Of a stretch of DNA of 64,000 bases, positions 10,573-22,103 are shown one piece after another. The DNA comes from Wuchereria bancrofti (lineage: Eukaryota > Nematoda > Chromadorea > Rhabditida > Onchocercidae): contig SSBO01000007.1 of assembly GCA_005281725.1 (NCBI GenBank), positions 2,300,402-2,364,401 of the forward strand. Reading direction: 5' to 3'. The translations under genes were made by a program, and so were the position numbers. The notes below the pieces were generated by a model. That model was not told the DNA's origin. It searched no databases and saw only the letters and a program-made list of their open reading frames with translations. Numbering within the stretch: the first letter of the stretch is position 1; each line of letters begins with the position of its first letter.

Positions 10573-13500
10573 ATGGCAAAAGAAGAGGAAGAGGAAGTGA
10601 AACCGTCGTCTAGTGATGCCATTATTGCATCACTGATTAACGAAGTACGCAAAACGAATGAGGTGATTGATTTTTCCGGATTTATTCAAGTAAAAAAACT
10701 CATTTCTTGTAACAGAATCCATGAAGAAATCATTACAAAAGGAGAGAATTTTCAGCCGTTCGATGTGAAAAGTTTAATTGGTGGGAAACTCGAAGTTACA
10801 ACAAAAGGGTAAGTCTAATTTGCGTCGAACGAATTTGAGTAGTTATATTTGTATAAACACGTTTGTTATTTATGACCCATACTTTAAGTGTTTTAATTAT
10901 TTTTTAAAAGTCCTTGATGAACTTGAAGTGATAAGTTATTTCCTTGCAACGCATCCTGGAATTCATTCTAGAGTGTTAAAAGTTCTTTGTTTGGTTGTTG
11001 TAACAGATATTGCATACATTATTTTTTCCTAAAGAGAGTTGTTATGTGTTTTACGCATGCGAAAACATCTGACTTATCATTCAGTAACATGTCATGTGAC
11101 TGTTTATTGATGTGAATCTTATTTTTGCTATATTTTATTCATCACAATATGTTTTGAACATTGCTCCATTTCAGAGAAACAAGAAGTGATGAAACTCTTT
11201 CATCATCACACGGATACTGCAAGAAATTAAAACGTCACAGGGACAAAAAATCTAAAAAGAGCAAGAAGTCGAAGTACAAATTACGATACAAGTCAAAGTC
11301 ACCATCGCGCAAGAGGAAGAAGTACATTGTCATGAGATCAATATTGATGAGGAAGAACTTTACCTTGTATTACATTCTCTTACCTTTAAAATCATTTCAG
11401 ACATCGAAGTCGCAGTCACTCTACAAGTATAGAGGGTAAAACTTATCATGAAAGTACTGAAAAATTTGTCACTTATACCATACCACCATCCGTTGAAGCT
11501 GTCATGGAAAAGGTTTTTCACTCATAATTTATGAAACTTAAGGATTACCATAAATGTTGATAGTTGTTCGCTGAAGAACACTGTGGTTTAAGCTGTTAAA
11601 CTTGATATAATATTTTTAGATAATGAGAATGTTTTTTTTTGATAATGAGGATGTTTTTTTAAAGTTCCTACAGTAATGGATGATCTCTTATTTGAAAAGG
11701 CCGATAAAAATTAGAGCTGATATAGCTCAACCTTGTTGGTTATAAGAAAGAAATGTGACGGTTTTAGATCTCAGATGATGAGGATGATCTTCCTGTTGGT
11801 GCAGACTTCCTCAGTGTTAATGCTAGTAGTTCAAAAATGGATGGAAAAAATACATTATTTCAAGTTATTCCTAATGCTGCACAAAATAAAACAAGAGAAT
11901 TTAGTAAGTCTTTTCATTTTTTTGTCACCTCATGACTTGTTTTTGAAAGGATAACTATATTTTCTTCGTTATACAGATGTTAATGAAGAAGTATTCCCTT
12001 TGGCTAAGAAGAAAAAGAAGTCAGAAAGTCCACCTGTATTGAAGAAGCCCCGCCCATTATCGGAAATTCTAGCGAAGGTACGAGCTGAAAGAGACAGTAC
12101 ATTTATACCACGTAATATCAAATTGAAGCAAGAAAACGGAAAAAGGTAATTGAATCGAGTATCTTTCGCATTATTTTTTTTTCCAAAAAAGATCGAACTT
12201 TCTCGGAATGAAACCATATATCTTATCATGCTTAAACATTCGTACTAATGTTTGATATTTCTTTGTAGTTGCTCTTCTATTCATTGGCTTGTTATATAAA
12301 CAACTTTCTATTGCATATGCTTGTTTTACATGATTGAGTTTTGAAATATTATATGTTTTGCATTGCAGTGTTAGTGGGTCAGCTACAGATGTGGTCAGTC
12401 ATATAATTCCAAGTAATTTTTACTTTCGATTGTATAGAATTTTCTATGAGCCCTTAGAAAGCTTGGTGTGGTCTAAAGCTTTCCATATTCTCATAATATT
12501 GATGATACTGGGAAGATAGCATTACTATTAATATTTATGGATTTGCAGAGAACGATAGTGCTAAGCACGATGACGTTGAGTATGGACCAAGGCCAGTGGA
12601 AGCTCTTGGAACACAGCCAATCTCTGAAGACGAAGATGAATTGCAATTATCTCCTCTTAAAGTAAAGCAAACTGAAGCTTCAAAATTCATTAAAATCGCC
12701 ACTATAAGCAAGGTAACTGTGGCACTCTGCGTTTTTTTGATGAATATTTGTTGAATCCTGGGTTATCTGAAATTCTTTAAAGAATGCGCATCAGTTTGCA
12801 ACTAGAATTTTTAGGTAGAATATTTGCATATTCAAGAATCGATCTGTATATCTTATCAGCACTTTATCCGTTGGAGTTGTGAATGTAATATTAATTTGGA
12901 ACTGTGTTACATCAATATTAATGCTCATTATTTAATCTTTTCAAGTTCTCTATGAACTGCAACACTTATAAAGATGATTTGTAGGTACTATTTGGTGATG
13001 AGAAAAGAGGTCAAATGGGAAAAGATGGAGAAATCGCAGTAAGTGATGCAAGTGCGGGACCTTCTTTTTCAAATGATGATACTGTTGATGAATTGATTGC
13101 TGAAAAACATTCAAAATTGGAACGAAGAATGAGTGGTGATGAAAGTGAAACAAGAAGAAAAACAGATGGTAAGATTAAGATCAGTTATTAAAATGTCGCT
13201 CATTTAAGTTAACTCCATCTTTAATGTGGTGAAGGTTATGTAATCCTTGGTGAATGATTTTATTTCGCCTTCTTTAAGGCGCTGAATTACTAACTCTGAG
13301 TCATTCATATACATACTTAAGGTTATGATGACTTCTTTGCCTTCATTATTAAGTTTAAAATATCTCTTTTATCTTCGACCATTTGGGCGTATTTATCTTC
13401 TTGTTGTCTCTTCGTTGTTGGAACCTGTTGTATGATTTTTTTTTACACTGCAATACGCTGTGATATATTTTTGAGTGCTGAGAACTTTTTTTTACACCGA

Positions 13501-16500
13501 TACGTCGATAATCGGGTAGGCATTAAAAAAGCTATATAAATTAAATTAAATTTTTGTTGCCTTTTTAGTTTTTTCTCATTAACTGTGCAGTTTTGAAGTG
13601 TTTTAGTGAAATTGAGGAGCTTTAGTCCATTTTGAATTTCTTTTCATTTACATATTACGAAAAATTTTTTCCAAATATTTTTCCAGAAAAGAAAAGGAAG
13701 AAAGAAAGCAGAGATAAGAAGCATGGAAAACGATATTCAAAACACAACAGTTCGTTGTCATCGGATAGTGAAAAGGAATGGAAACTTTTAGAAAAGAAGT
13801 GCAAAACTTTTTTGTGATTGATCGATTTTTATATTTTTCGTAGTTGTCGTTTGTTTTTTCGTATTAGACGCAATTTTCAGAAACAAAGTGAAGGAGCATT
13901 CACGATACTCAGGACGAGAATTTGATAAGATTCGTAGGCGGCCTGGTTGGTTTTTGACATCATCTATTTGTCCTTGACATCATAAATATTTGTTTCACAC
14001 TGTATTTTTGTGTTTGTGATGAATTGGAGTGTAAAGTAATTTTTAGGCAGCTTTTATGTACAATCATATTACGTAGACAGTAATAAAAGAGTGCATGAAG
14101 GTTCGAAATGGCAATGGAATCGTGGAGAAAAAGATCTCAAAGAAAAAACTACTACACTTTCTATACAGTAAGTAAATCTTTGATATGAAAGTGGATTTTG
14201 TTTGGAGACTTAAGTGCTTAAAAGGTCATTTTCAGTACACGTTCGAAAGGATGGAGACAAATTCATTCTCTGAAAAGTCCTTATACGGAACGTAAGCGAA
14301 AGCGATCACCATCAAGTTCATGTTCACGTTCACATTCACGCACAAGGTCTTAGTTTTGCGTGTAATTACTCCTGCTATTTCAGCATATTGCACTTGTGTT
14401 AAATTTTCAACGAATTTATTGGTGAAATTTATAGGTCATTATCAAGTACTTCATCACGAAGCTCTCATTCATCTCACTATCGTAAAGTCCGAAGCTCTTA
14501 TCGCGCTCACAATCACTATTATTATCATCGTGATCGAGAAAGTAACAGTAAAAAGCGAAGTGACGATGAATCATATAGTCATAAAATTGACAAGAAAAAG
14601 TTACTGGAGATTGCACAAAGAAATGCAGCTCAAATGGCACAAGTTCGTCTTACTTTCTTATGCTTTTAGTTAGGGTTAGAGTACTTGTCAAATTAATTTC
14701 TAAGTTTATCCATTTTGATATCTTTTCAAGGAGCTATGATTCCAAAACTTTGGGAAGATTTTCTATCAAATCTATTAAGATTGCTCTGAGATACACTTTT
14801 CCTCTTCATCTTCCGAAATCGTTTGTATATTGATCTTCCTTTTATACAAAAATTTTAATTTTAGCTTGGTTATTTACCAAATACTCTTGAAACAAAAGCC
14901 CAACTGAAAGCAGGCGGACAATCTGTCGATCAACTTGTTGGTAAGTGCTTTTATGTTTGGTTTTTATTATATGCTGTATCTTATTGTGCTGGTCATGTTG
15001 CTCCTTACATGTTTTATTGGATGTTTCAGATTTTTGTCAGAGATTACAACGGTCACAAGATAAAGCTGCACGACGTGAGAAAGGAGAGGCCGTATCGAGT
15101 GATGAAGACTTGGCACCAAGGAAAAAAAGAGGCGAAGATGATACTGATTTTCTGAAACATCCTTTTGCTTTGAAACCTGCTGCTCCAATTACTATTAACA
15201 TTCCAGTAAGTTGATGTTAAATATTTTTGATTTTCCAGCTTAGTGCTACTTTAGACCTCAGTATCTTCGGATAGTCTATAAATCAGTCTCTGTTTTGGAC
15301 AGTTGATTGCAATATTTTGATTGATTTCAATCGTGTTTCTCTTTCACTCATCGTAGAGCCTTTAATCATTTCAAAACTAGGAATTAAGATACACTCATTA
15401 GTCAATCTTTTGGAACAATAGTGAAAGAAGTTTTTGGAATCACTCAATCACTCTGTATAATTTTTATTTCAGCCGATATTCTCCTCTTGTATGAGCTCAG
15501 ATTTTTATTGGTGATACTTCTCTATATAATGCCTAAATAAGCTATTTTCCAGAACTCGATTCCACTTCCAATTAAAACACCTGCGCAGAGGACGCTAGAA
15601 GAAAGTCAGTTACGTATTACTTATCCAGTCTCTTCAGGGGCGCAGCACCGAGAAAAGGATAATGTAAGTTTAGTGGAATGTACTTATTAGTCCTTGATTT
15701 GATTTTTTTTTTTTTTAATTATTTAATGATTTTGTTTGTAGGGATGGATACCAGTTAAAAAGGAGGAAATACCATCAGTTTGCAGTCCAATGCAGAAGGC
15801 AAGATTGGCTTCAGTCTCTAAGGAAAAAGAAAAGGTTATACTTTTTAAACAACATAGTTTAATCTGAAAGTTTGCTGTATTGGTTGTAAAAAATTTTGTT
15901 AATTTTTACATGCTTCTTTCTTATTTGTTATAGATAATATGCTTTAACGTTTTATTGGACTGTTCGAATTTTCTGGGAACATATTTGATAACTTTTGTAA
16001 AATTTTTTTATCTCCTTTAACAGAAAAATTGTTGAAATATGTCAAATCGAAATACTCAGGTTTTTTAACGTTTAATTAACTCCTTGAATTATATTATCAA
16101 AGTCATCAGAAATTTCTTTTTCAGATCTTCAATACATTTGAAATCGTAGCTGCCGAATCATTCGTCTTGCCTCCACCTCCAACACCGCCAATATTGGCGT
16201 CGTTTACGCAGTCTGCCTCTTCTTTGTTGAATTTGCCTCCACCTCCACCACCACCTGACTTGCTTTCTGGTTCTTGCAACGCTTCACAGAATCAACAACA
16301 GAAATCTTCTCTTGGCTTAAACTATGGTAATGTTGTCACAGTGCCAGAAGAAGAATCTGTATTCAGGGAACCAGAACCCCTCCATCATACGGTATATAAT
16401 TGTGAAAAAAATTTTTGTTTCAAAATTTAATCTGAAAATCTAGGTCCCAAGTATCGTTAAGAAGATGTATCTAGTCTGTCTGTTTGTTAGGATATTTTTC

Positions 16501-19500
16501 GCTGCAGTAGATTGTATCATTACCTAGTTTTTCTGTGTAAGTTTAAACGGAAGTATGAGAGAGACTGATTTCTTGCTACTTTTTGTGGTGTGTTTGCTAA
16601 TTGTTTCTTTTTTTGGTTAGTATTCCACCGTTAAAGAATCTTCGAATATGTAATTTTTTTAGTATTTGAAGTAACATACGGTGGATAAATGAAAGCGACG
16701 TATTTGGAAGTTGCTATTTATGTGCTCAAATTTAGCAAGAATCGTACGGCTACAATGTACAGGATCCCTTCCAACTGAAGCAAAATATCCCTTGTTTGGG
16801 AACAGCAAACATGATTTTCTGTTTCCTGACTGAGTTTTTTGTGTTTTCTAATTTCCTCACCATGGGTTCAAGTTTATGAATCGGTCGTATTTTCTTCGAT
16901 AAATATTGTGGCTTACCTACTTGATATGCACGATTTCTGATTTTCTGCTGGTAACTTCAATACTGAGGTACCATTCGTATCTGCGGGTACAGATTTAAAT
17001 TCTTTTGTTTTAGCCGGCAAATGTTGGCAGGGTGATGGCAAAACGAATAAAAGCAAGTAAGCTGTTAGCGAAAGATCCGAATGACTATGAAGCAAGGCAC
17101 CTGTTGAAAGAAGCTGATGATCAGGCAACTTTTTCTATTATCCAGATAATAAAAGTGGTTGAAAAATCCGCTAGGTTATAGCGGAAAATAAGGGAAAAGT
17201 ATAGCGCAGGATGCTCGTTTGGTGGAGTGCTAGTGGCAAAGTGGCCGAATGGTTTAGGTTCTGTGCGAGAAGTTTCTCGAAGTCTGGTGTCAATGCTGGT
17301 TGTGGATTTATGTGTGCAACAATTTCTGCGCATTACTATAGACGACATATAATTAATTCCACCTTCCAAACCTTTCGATCATTCCGTGATTTTAAGGTAT
17401 TTCACAGTGGATATAATAAAGGAAGCGTAGAACTGAACTCAGGATACTTGTGTATTTTCACTAGTGGGGTCAAGGATGCGCAACAATATAATTGTTCTTT
17501 CACGCGGTCCATTGAATTACTTTTCCGTTTACGAGGAATTGCTTTTGCAATTTTGCTGCAGCCAGTAAAGTGCGCCAAGTTAGGATCCTATGACCATTGG
17601 AAGTCGTTAGCTTTCTGGTTAAAGTTCCTTTTTAAAGCGTCTCCCTTTTCTGTGTAGCACATTTTTAAGTCTCAAGATTGGAAATTTCAAGATCAAAAAT
17701 TAGCTTGAATTCTTCTATAGATAATTTAAAAATACAATAAAGGCAAAAAGAAATTTTTGCATATGAAATAGAACGGTCTTTGAACCGCCGTCCGAGGTTC
17801 CAATTGGGTTTCGCAAATATCTACCAAATAAAACCTATGCGTATTTGTTATGGGAAATTTTTTCATTCGTGCTTTGGAACTTCAAAATGGTGAATGCCAC
17901 TTTACAGATAAGAGCATGGGCTGAGAGTAAAAAGAATTTACCGGGAAAATTTACTGGAACCACCGGTGTGAATATATTGAAAGCTGATCAGCTTGGCCCG
18001 GATGATTCGCGCTTCAGTGTTTGGGCAAAAAAGGTTTGTTGGATTGCCCTACAAGATTTATATGGAGAATTTGCCACATTTACATGACTCAAGGTTTTTA
18101 TCATTGCTTGTCAGGTTTTTATTCTTCCTGTAAGGTCTATTTGAACTACGGGATCTATTTAAAAAATGTATTGCCAAGGTCTTAAAGGTTTTGTCATGAA
18201 GACTTTTAGAAGTCATTCGATTCTGTATGGCAAGGTTGAGGAAAATGCGAAATAATCTTTGTAATGCTAAGTGTGTTTCTATTTTTGCATTTTTGCGTTC
18301 CAAGAAGTGTTTTCCTCCAAAAGCAACTGCCAGTGGAAAATCCGATGATAATAAGTCATATGTCCCAGACAGTTGCTTTTTTTTACTGTGAACTATAGAT
18401 TTCATGAATGGAGGCATTGCTTTGGTAGGGACCTGTAAGAACTGCTGCAGATGCCATTCATTTTTTATGTTTAAATAAAACCAATATAGACGGGCGAACA
18501 AATAAGTTTTTAAAAAAAATCTATGGAAAAAAGTACCACCTTTGTATATATGATCAACATTCAGTTTGATAGAAAATGAGTTCTTTATGCATGAATATGT
18601 TTTTTTGTTAAAAACTGAAGTTTATGTTTCACTCATATCCGGTGGCAGTGTCAATGGGTTTTTAATGAAGAATGTTATGACTTGGTTCTTCGTTTTATTT
18701 TTCTCTGCGCTACTTATTCTTTTTGTGAAACTGGCAGAAATTTCCCATCCTAGAGATCATTATTAGGATCAGCACTAACTTTTAAGCAACTCTCTCACAT
18801 CTTTGAGGTGACACTATTGGTGTCGTAAAATAATGTAGTTAACATGTTACAAAATGGCTAATATTTTCTGCTTAGATCATTTTTAGACATCTTTGTAATT
18901 CATTAGATTTTCTGTTTACTGTTGCTAAAGATAAAGTGGTTCTGAGGTATTGCGAGAAGGTTGTCATGTGTTTTGGAACGATCTTATATTTCTTATAAGC
19001 AAAAATTCTTCAACAGAAACAACAGATTTTAGACTTATTGAACGTTTTGTGCCTTCTGTCATATTTCAATATAAACAGTTCGAGTCTTTTTCCATAGCAA
19101 ATTTGCGGGTTTAAATGTCTCTGAATTAAGTTGCAATTTTTCATCTGAATCTTTGTCAAAGTTCAGTTGCAGCCTCGGATTACTCATTTTTTTTTCTCTT
19201 GAAATATCTAAAATTCGCGGTTTATTCTCCACAATCAAGCAATGGTGCACTGGACACAGGCAGATGCCTAGTCAGTATGTATTGCTTTTCTTTTGTAGTT
19301 TGGCACTTTTCCGTCCATTATTTGTCAGCCTGTTTGTGTCATTTATCGTTTTTACTGCCTGGCTTTTTTGGCATCAGTAACTGATTAGAAGGAATTAAAA
19401 ATTTTGTATTACTTGTTAGATTATCAGTACTTGAAATGGTTCACCGTGGATATTCCATCATCGACTTCATGTTTTGGTCGAAAAGTGTTGAAAGTGGACG

Positions 19501-20975
19501 AACAATTATCTACCACAAGAAATAGATTATTAATGGTCTATTGACACGAGTTGCATTTTTTTGCGCATAAAATAACAGGTTTTCCTCTTAATAACAGTTC
19601 TAGGTATTTATATAATATGCTTAATTATAGAAGGAAAGACATGCACTATTGTGTATAGCGTTTTAACGACCTAGTCAGAAAATGAACTGAGTTAACATAT
19701 AAATGCATGAATAGAAATGTTTTTTTGTGTATCAATACAATATGTATCTAATACTTTTTACGTTTTTTACTTTTCATCATGTCTAATACTTTTTACTTTT
19801 CTGAAATAATGATTATGCTAAAGTAATGTCTCACTAAGTCATCCTTATACCGTACTGGTAATCATGCGCTATTTGTGTACATCTTGCAACTCGTGTCATT
19901 GATCATGGACAGAAATTGTTTAGGTGTTGCTGAGCGTAACTGATGATGGGAAAGGATTTATTTCTACTGTAGCTGATGTTTTGACCTTTTTGAATAGTGA
20001 TCATACGGCCGTTGGCGTAAGTTTGTATATGGCTCTTTTAGTTTCTTCTTTTTATTTTTCTGAATTTTATTTCTCAAATCCCCGTGCATCTTACTTAAAC
20101 TTTTTGTGTTTCAGGATTTTTTGAAACAGACGAATGCTGTGAACAGTGGTGTAGGTTTAAAACTGATGCAGAAGATGGGTTGGACACCTGGTGAAGGCCT
20201 AGGGAAAGGAAGAGATGGTCCTCTTGAGCCATTAGTTTTGGACATTAAATCGGACAGAAAAGGTTTGTGAAAAAAACCAGATGTTACAAACTTGTAAAAC
20301 ACTCATTTATGCAGTTTTGTAAGTAATTGTTTCTATTAATTTGTACGTTTATTAATCAGTCATTACATTTTAGGTTTGGTGGCTTCAGAAGAACTTCCAG
20401 AACTGAAGAAGTTACGCCCGAATTCTGGGAAAAATTTGACTGGTACGACTTTTGGCTCTTAATCTTTTGACTTTTCCCGCACTACTTTATAACTTTAAGT
20501 TGTGTTTCAAGAGCATGATAAGGTAAAATAGTCATTTTTATTTTAGGGAAACATCCGGTATCTGTTCTTATGGAACTTTGCTCGAAAAAACGATGGCATG
20601 CCCCGCAGTTCACATGTTTGGAGAGTGGACCATCAAATAATCGAAGATTTCTTTGGAAGGTGAGAGATTGCATATGTTTTCAGTTAGATTCTATCGCGAG
20701 TTATTAATAAAAGCCTAGACATGTGAGCAACATGATTGAATTAGATGTCAAATAGAATTAAATCATAGGTGATTAAATATCGTGGTCGTATTTTTTTTTC
20801 TATTCGTATCTTTTTTAGTAAGTTCTATCATTTCCAGGCTGTTGTTAATGGTGTTGAATATCAACCGTCAGTTCCATCAACTAGTAAGAAAACTGGTAAA
20901 GCTCAAGCATGTCAGGTGGTTCTGCAATCTTTGGGATTGGTTCCACGTGATCCATTGTTACCAGTCATTTTATGA
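10573..20975 (+). CDS. son: SON-type splicing cofactor with RS region, G-patch and dsRBD-like C-terminus
   Basis: SON is a nuclear-speckle protein that promotes splicing of weak introns. I resolve 25 coding exons: 10573-10808, 11175-11321, 11401-11512, 11768-11903, 11977-12145, 12369-12412, 12549-12712, 12985-13168, 13687-13798, 13881-13945, 14047-14167, 14236-14346, 14435-14642, 14865-14940, 15030-15205, 15553-15663, 15742-15834, 16125-16391, 17014-17124, 17908-18033, 19924-20016, 20115-20262, 20374-20442, 20547-20659, 20838-20975. Every junction is in phase (3,330 nt, 1,109 aa). The N-terminal half is Lys/Arg/Ser-rich. SON landmarks follow in order: KKLLEIAQRNAAQMAQ, YPVSSGAQH, GWIPV, a proline-rich stretch, WAESKKNLPGKFTGTTGV, a G-patch (GLKLMQKMGWTPGEGLGK), SGKHPVSVLMELC, and a dsRBD-like end (KKTGKAQACQVVLQSLGL). 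It is shorter than vertebrate SON, lacking the large central repeats. Confidence 0.95.
11619..11660. repeat. Tandem duplication gataatgagaatg + poly-T
   Basis: Two adjacent copies of gataatgaRgatg/aatg, each followed by a T run, lie in the third intron of the SON gene. Confidence 0.5.
17125..17907 (+). other. Probable GC-AG intron of the SON gene
   Basis: The preceding exon ends GAT GAT CAG and the next base pair is GC (CAG|gcaact), not GT. Using this GC donor with the acceptor at 17906-17907 gives a gapless match to the conserved block before AWA in vertebrate SON. The nearest usable GT lies 39 bases downstream (17164) and would insert 13 residues. The intron also holds a 148-codon plus-strand open frame at 17211-17657 that I do not recognise. 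Confidence 0.7.
18034..19923 (+). other. Longest intron of the SON gene (1,890 bases)
   Basis: No exon is needed here, because the phases of the flanking exons agree. A minus-strand open frame of 147 codons at 18058-18501 starts within 25 bases of the donor. It shows no motif I know. The rest is AT-rich with no repeat. Confidence 0.5.
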
Positions 20976-21593
20976 GATACTACAACTGAGTTTTTCTGTT
21001 TTTCGTGTGCATTTTGTGCCATTTCATCTTTAAATTTAAAATTTTTCAATTAGGAATTCATAGTTCTAGGTTCTGATTTAATTTTAGTGAATCTTTAAAT
21101 CATCAAATTGAATTTCAGCAAAAAAGACATTTTCTCAATGATGTAGCAAAAGGGATGCTGTTGTGTTTATGATAATTTTTTTGAGTTATATCGTCTTATT
21201 TCTGAGAGCAAAATTACGTTTGGTCACTGAAGAGTACGTTCATTTTTTTGTGAGTGAAAGGCGTTCCAATGTAGAAACATCTCTTTATGTACCAGGATGA
21301 CAAACTAACTACATTTTCTTCATGTTCAGATGTGTATCAATACTTTTTTGACAAAGTGCTAGTTATAGGCAATTTTTGTTCCATTCTATCATGTTGTACA
21401 TTGTTTTACTACGTAAAATTATTATTTTTCTCAAAACAGTGATAATACACACAAAGAAACTTAGTTTGTCCTCTAAAGTGGAGGTGAAATTACTTATCGA
21501 AATAATTCACATACTTCGCAGAAATTTAAAAACAGAGACGGTGTAAACGAAGTAGATATGATAGACGATTTTGAATTTGCAATGGCAGTGCTT

Positions 21594-22093
21594 CTAGCTA
21601 TTATAACTCGGACGTGCATACGACATTTGGCCTCTTTTGCTATTGGCTTCATATCCTCTGCTAGGAGGTGGGCGGGGTTGGGGTAGCATCATATCTGAAA
21701 AGAACTTATGGAGTGTCGTCAAACTGGAACTGAATAAATAGAAAGAAGGTAATAGAAATTAGTGATAAAAATATTGGTCAGTGCAATATTTCCGGGAACA
21801 GCTAGTTCGAATCTTAAAATTCCGTTAAGTGAACATAAAAATTGCTGCATGGAGCTACCTTTTTTACCGCCGTAATATTTGCTGCTTTCATCTTGTCCAT
21901 TTTTGACACTCTGATAATATCCTACATCATCGCTTGGTCCAGGTCCGCCATCATACGGTTTTTCTGCACCATTACCTTTTAGGGATGAAGGTCGAGCGTA
22001 TCCATAGGGGACTGCATCCACTAGTGATGTTGTTAAGAGATTTATTGCAATCAGCAGCAGAAAGGTTCCTCGCGCAATGCCTCTAAAAACCAT
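21594..22093 (-). CDS. Small secreted protein, possible peptide precursor
   Basis: Two exons, 22093-21859 and 21694-21594, join in phase 1 to give 111 residues. Residues 1-28 are a clear signal peptide (MVFRGIARGTFLLLIAINLL, cleavage likely after DA). The mature part is Gly/Tyr/Ser/Pro-rich and carries two YARPS motifs, one right after the signal peptide and one at the C-terminus. Two dibasic sites (GGKK near residue 78 and SKR near residue 98) could be processing sites. A splice acceptor (atttcag) sits 8 bases upstream of the ATG, suiting trans-splicing. The family is not recognised; a neuropeptide-like or cuticle-associated product is possible. Confidence 0.75.
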
Positions 22094-22103
22094 GTTATTT
22101 CCT

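Noticed and set aside
12950..13153. His-rich minus-strand frame
   Set aside because: It is the antisense shadow of SON exon 12985-13168.
17233..17260. tRNA A-box-like sequence (tggccgaatgg)
   Set aside because: No matching B-box or acceptor stem follows at tRNA distance; it lies in the GC-AG intron.
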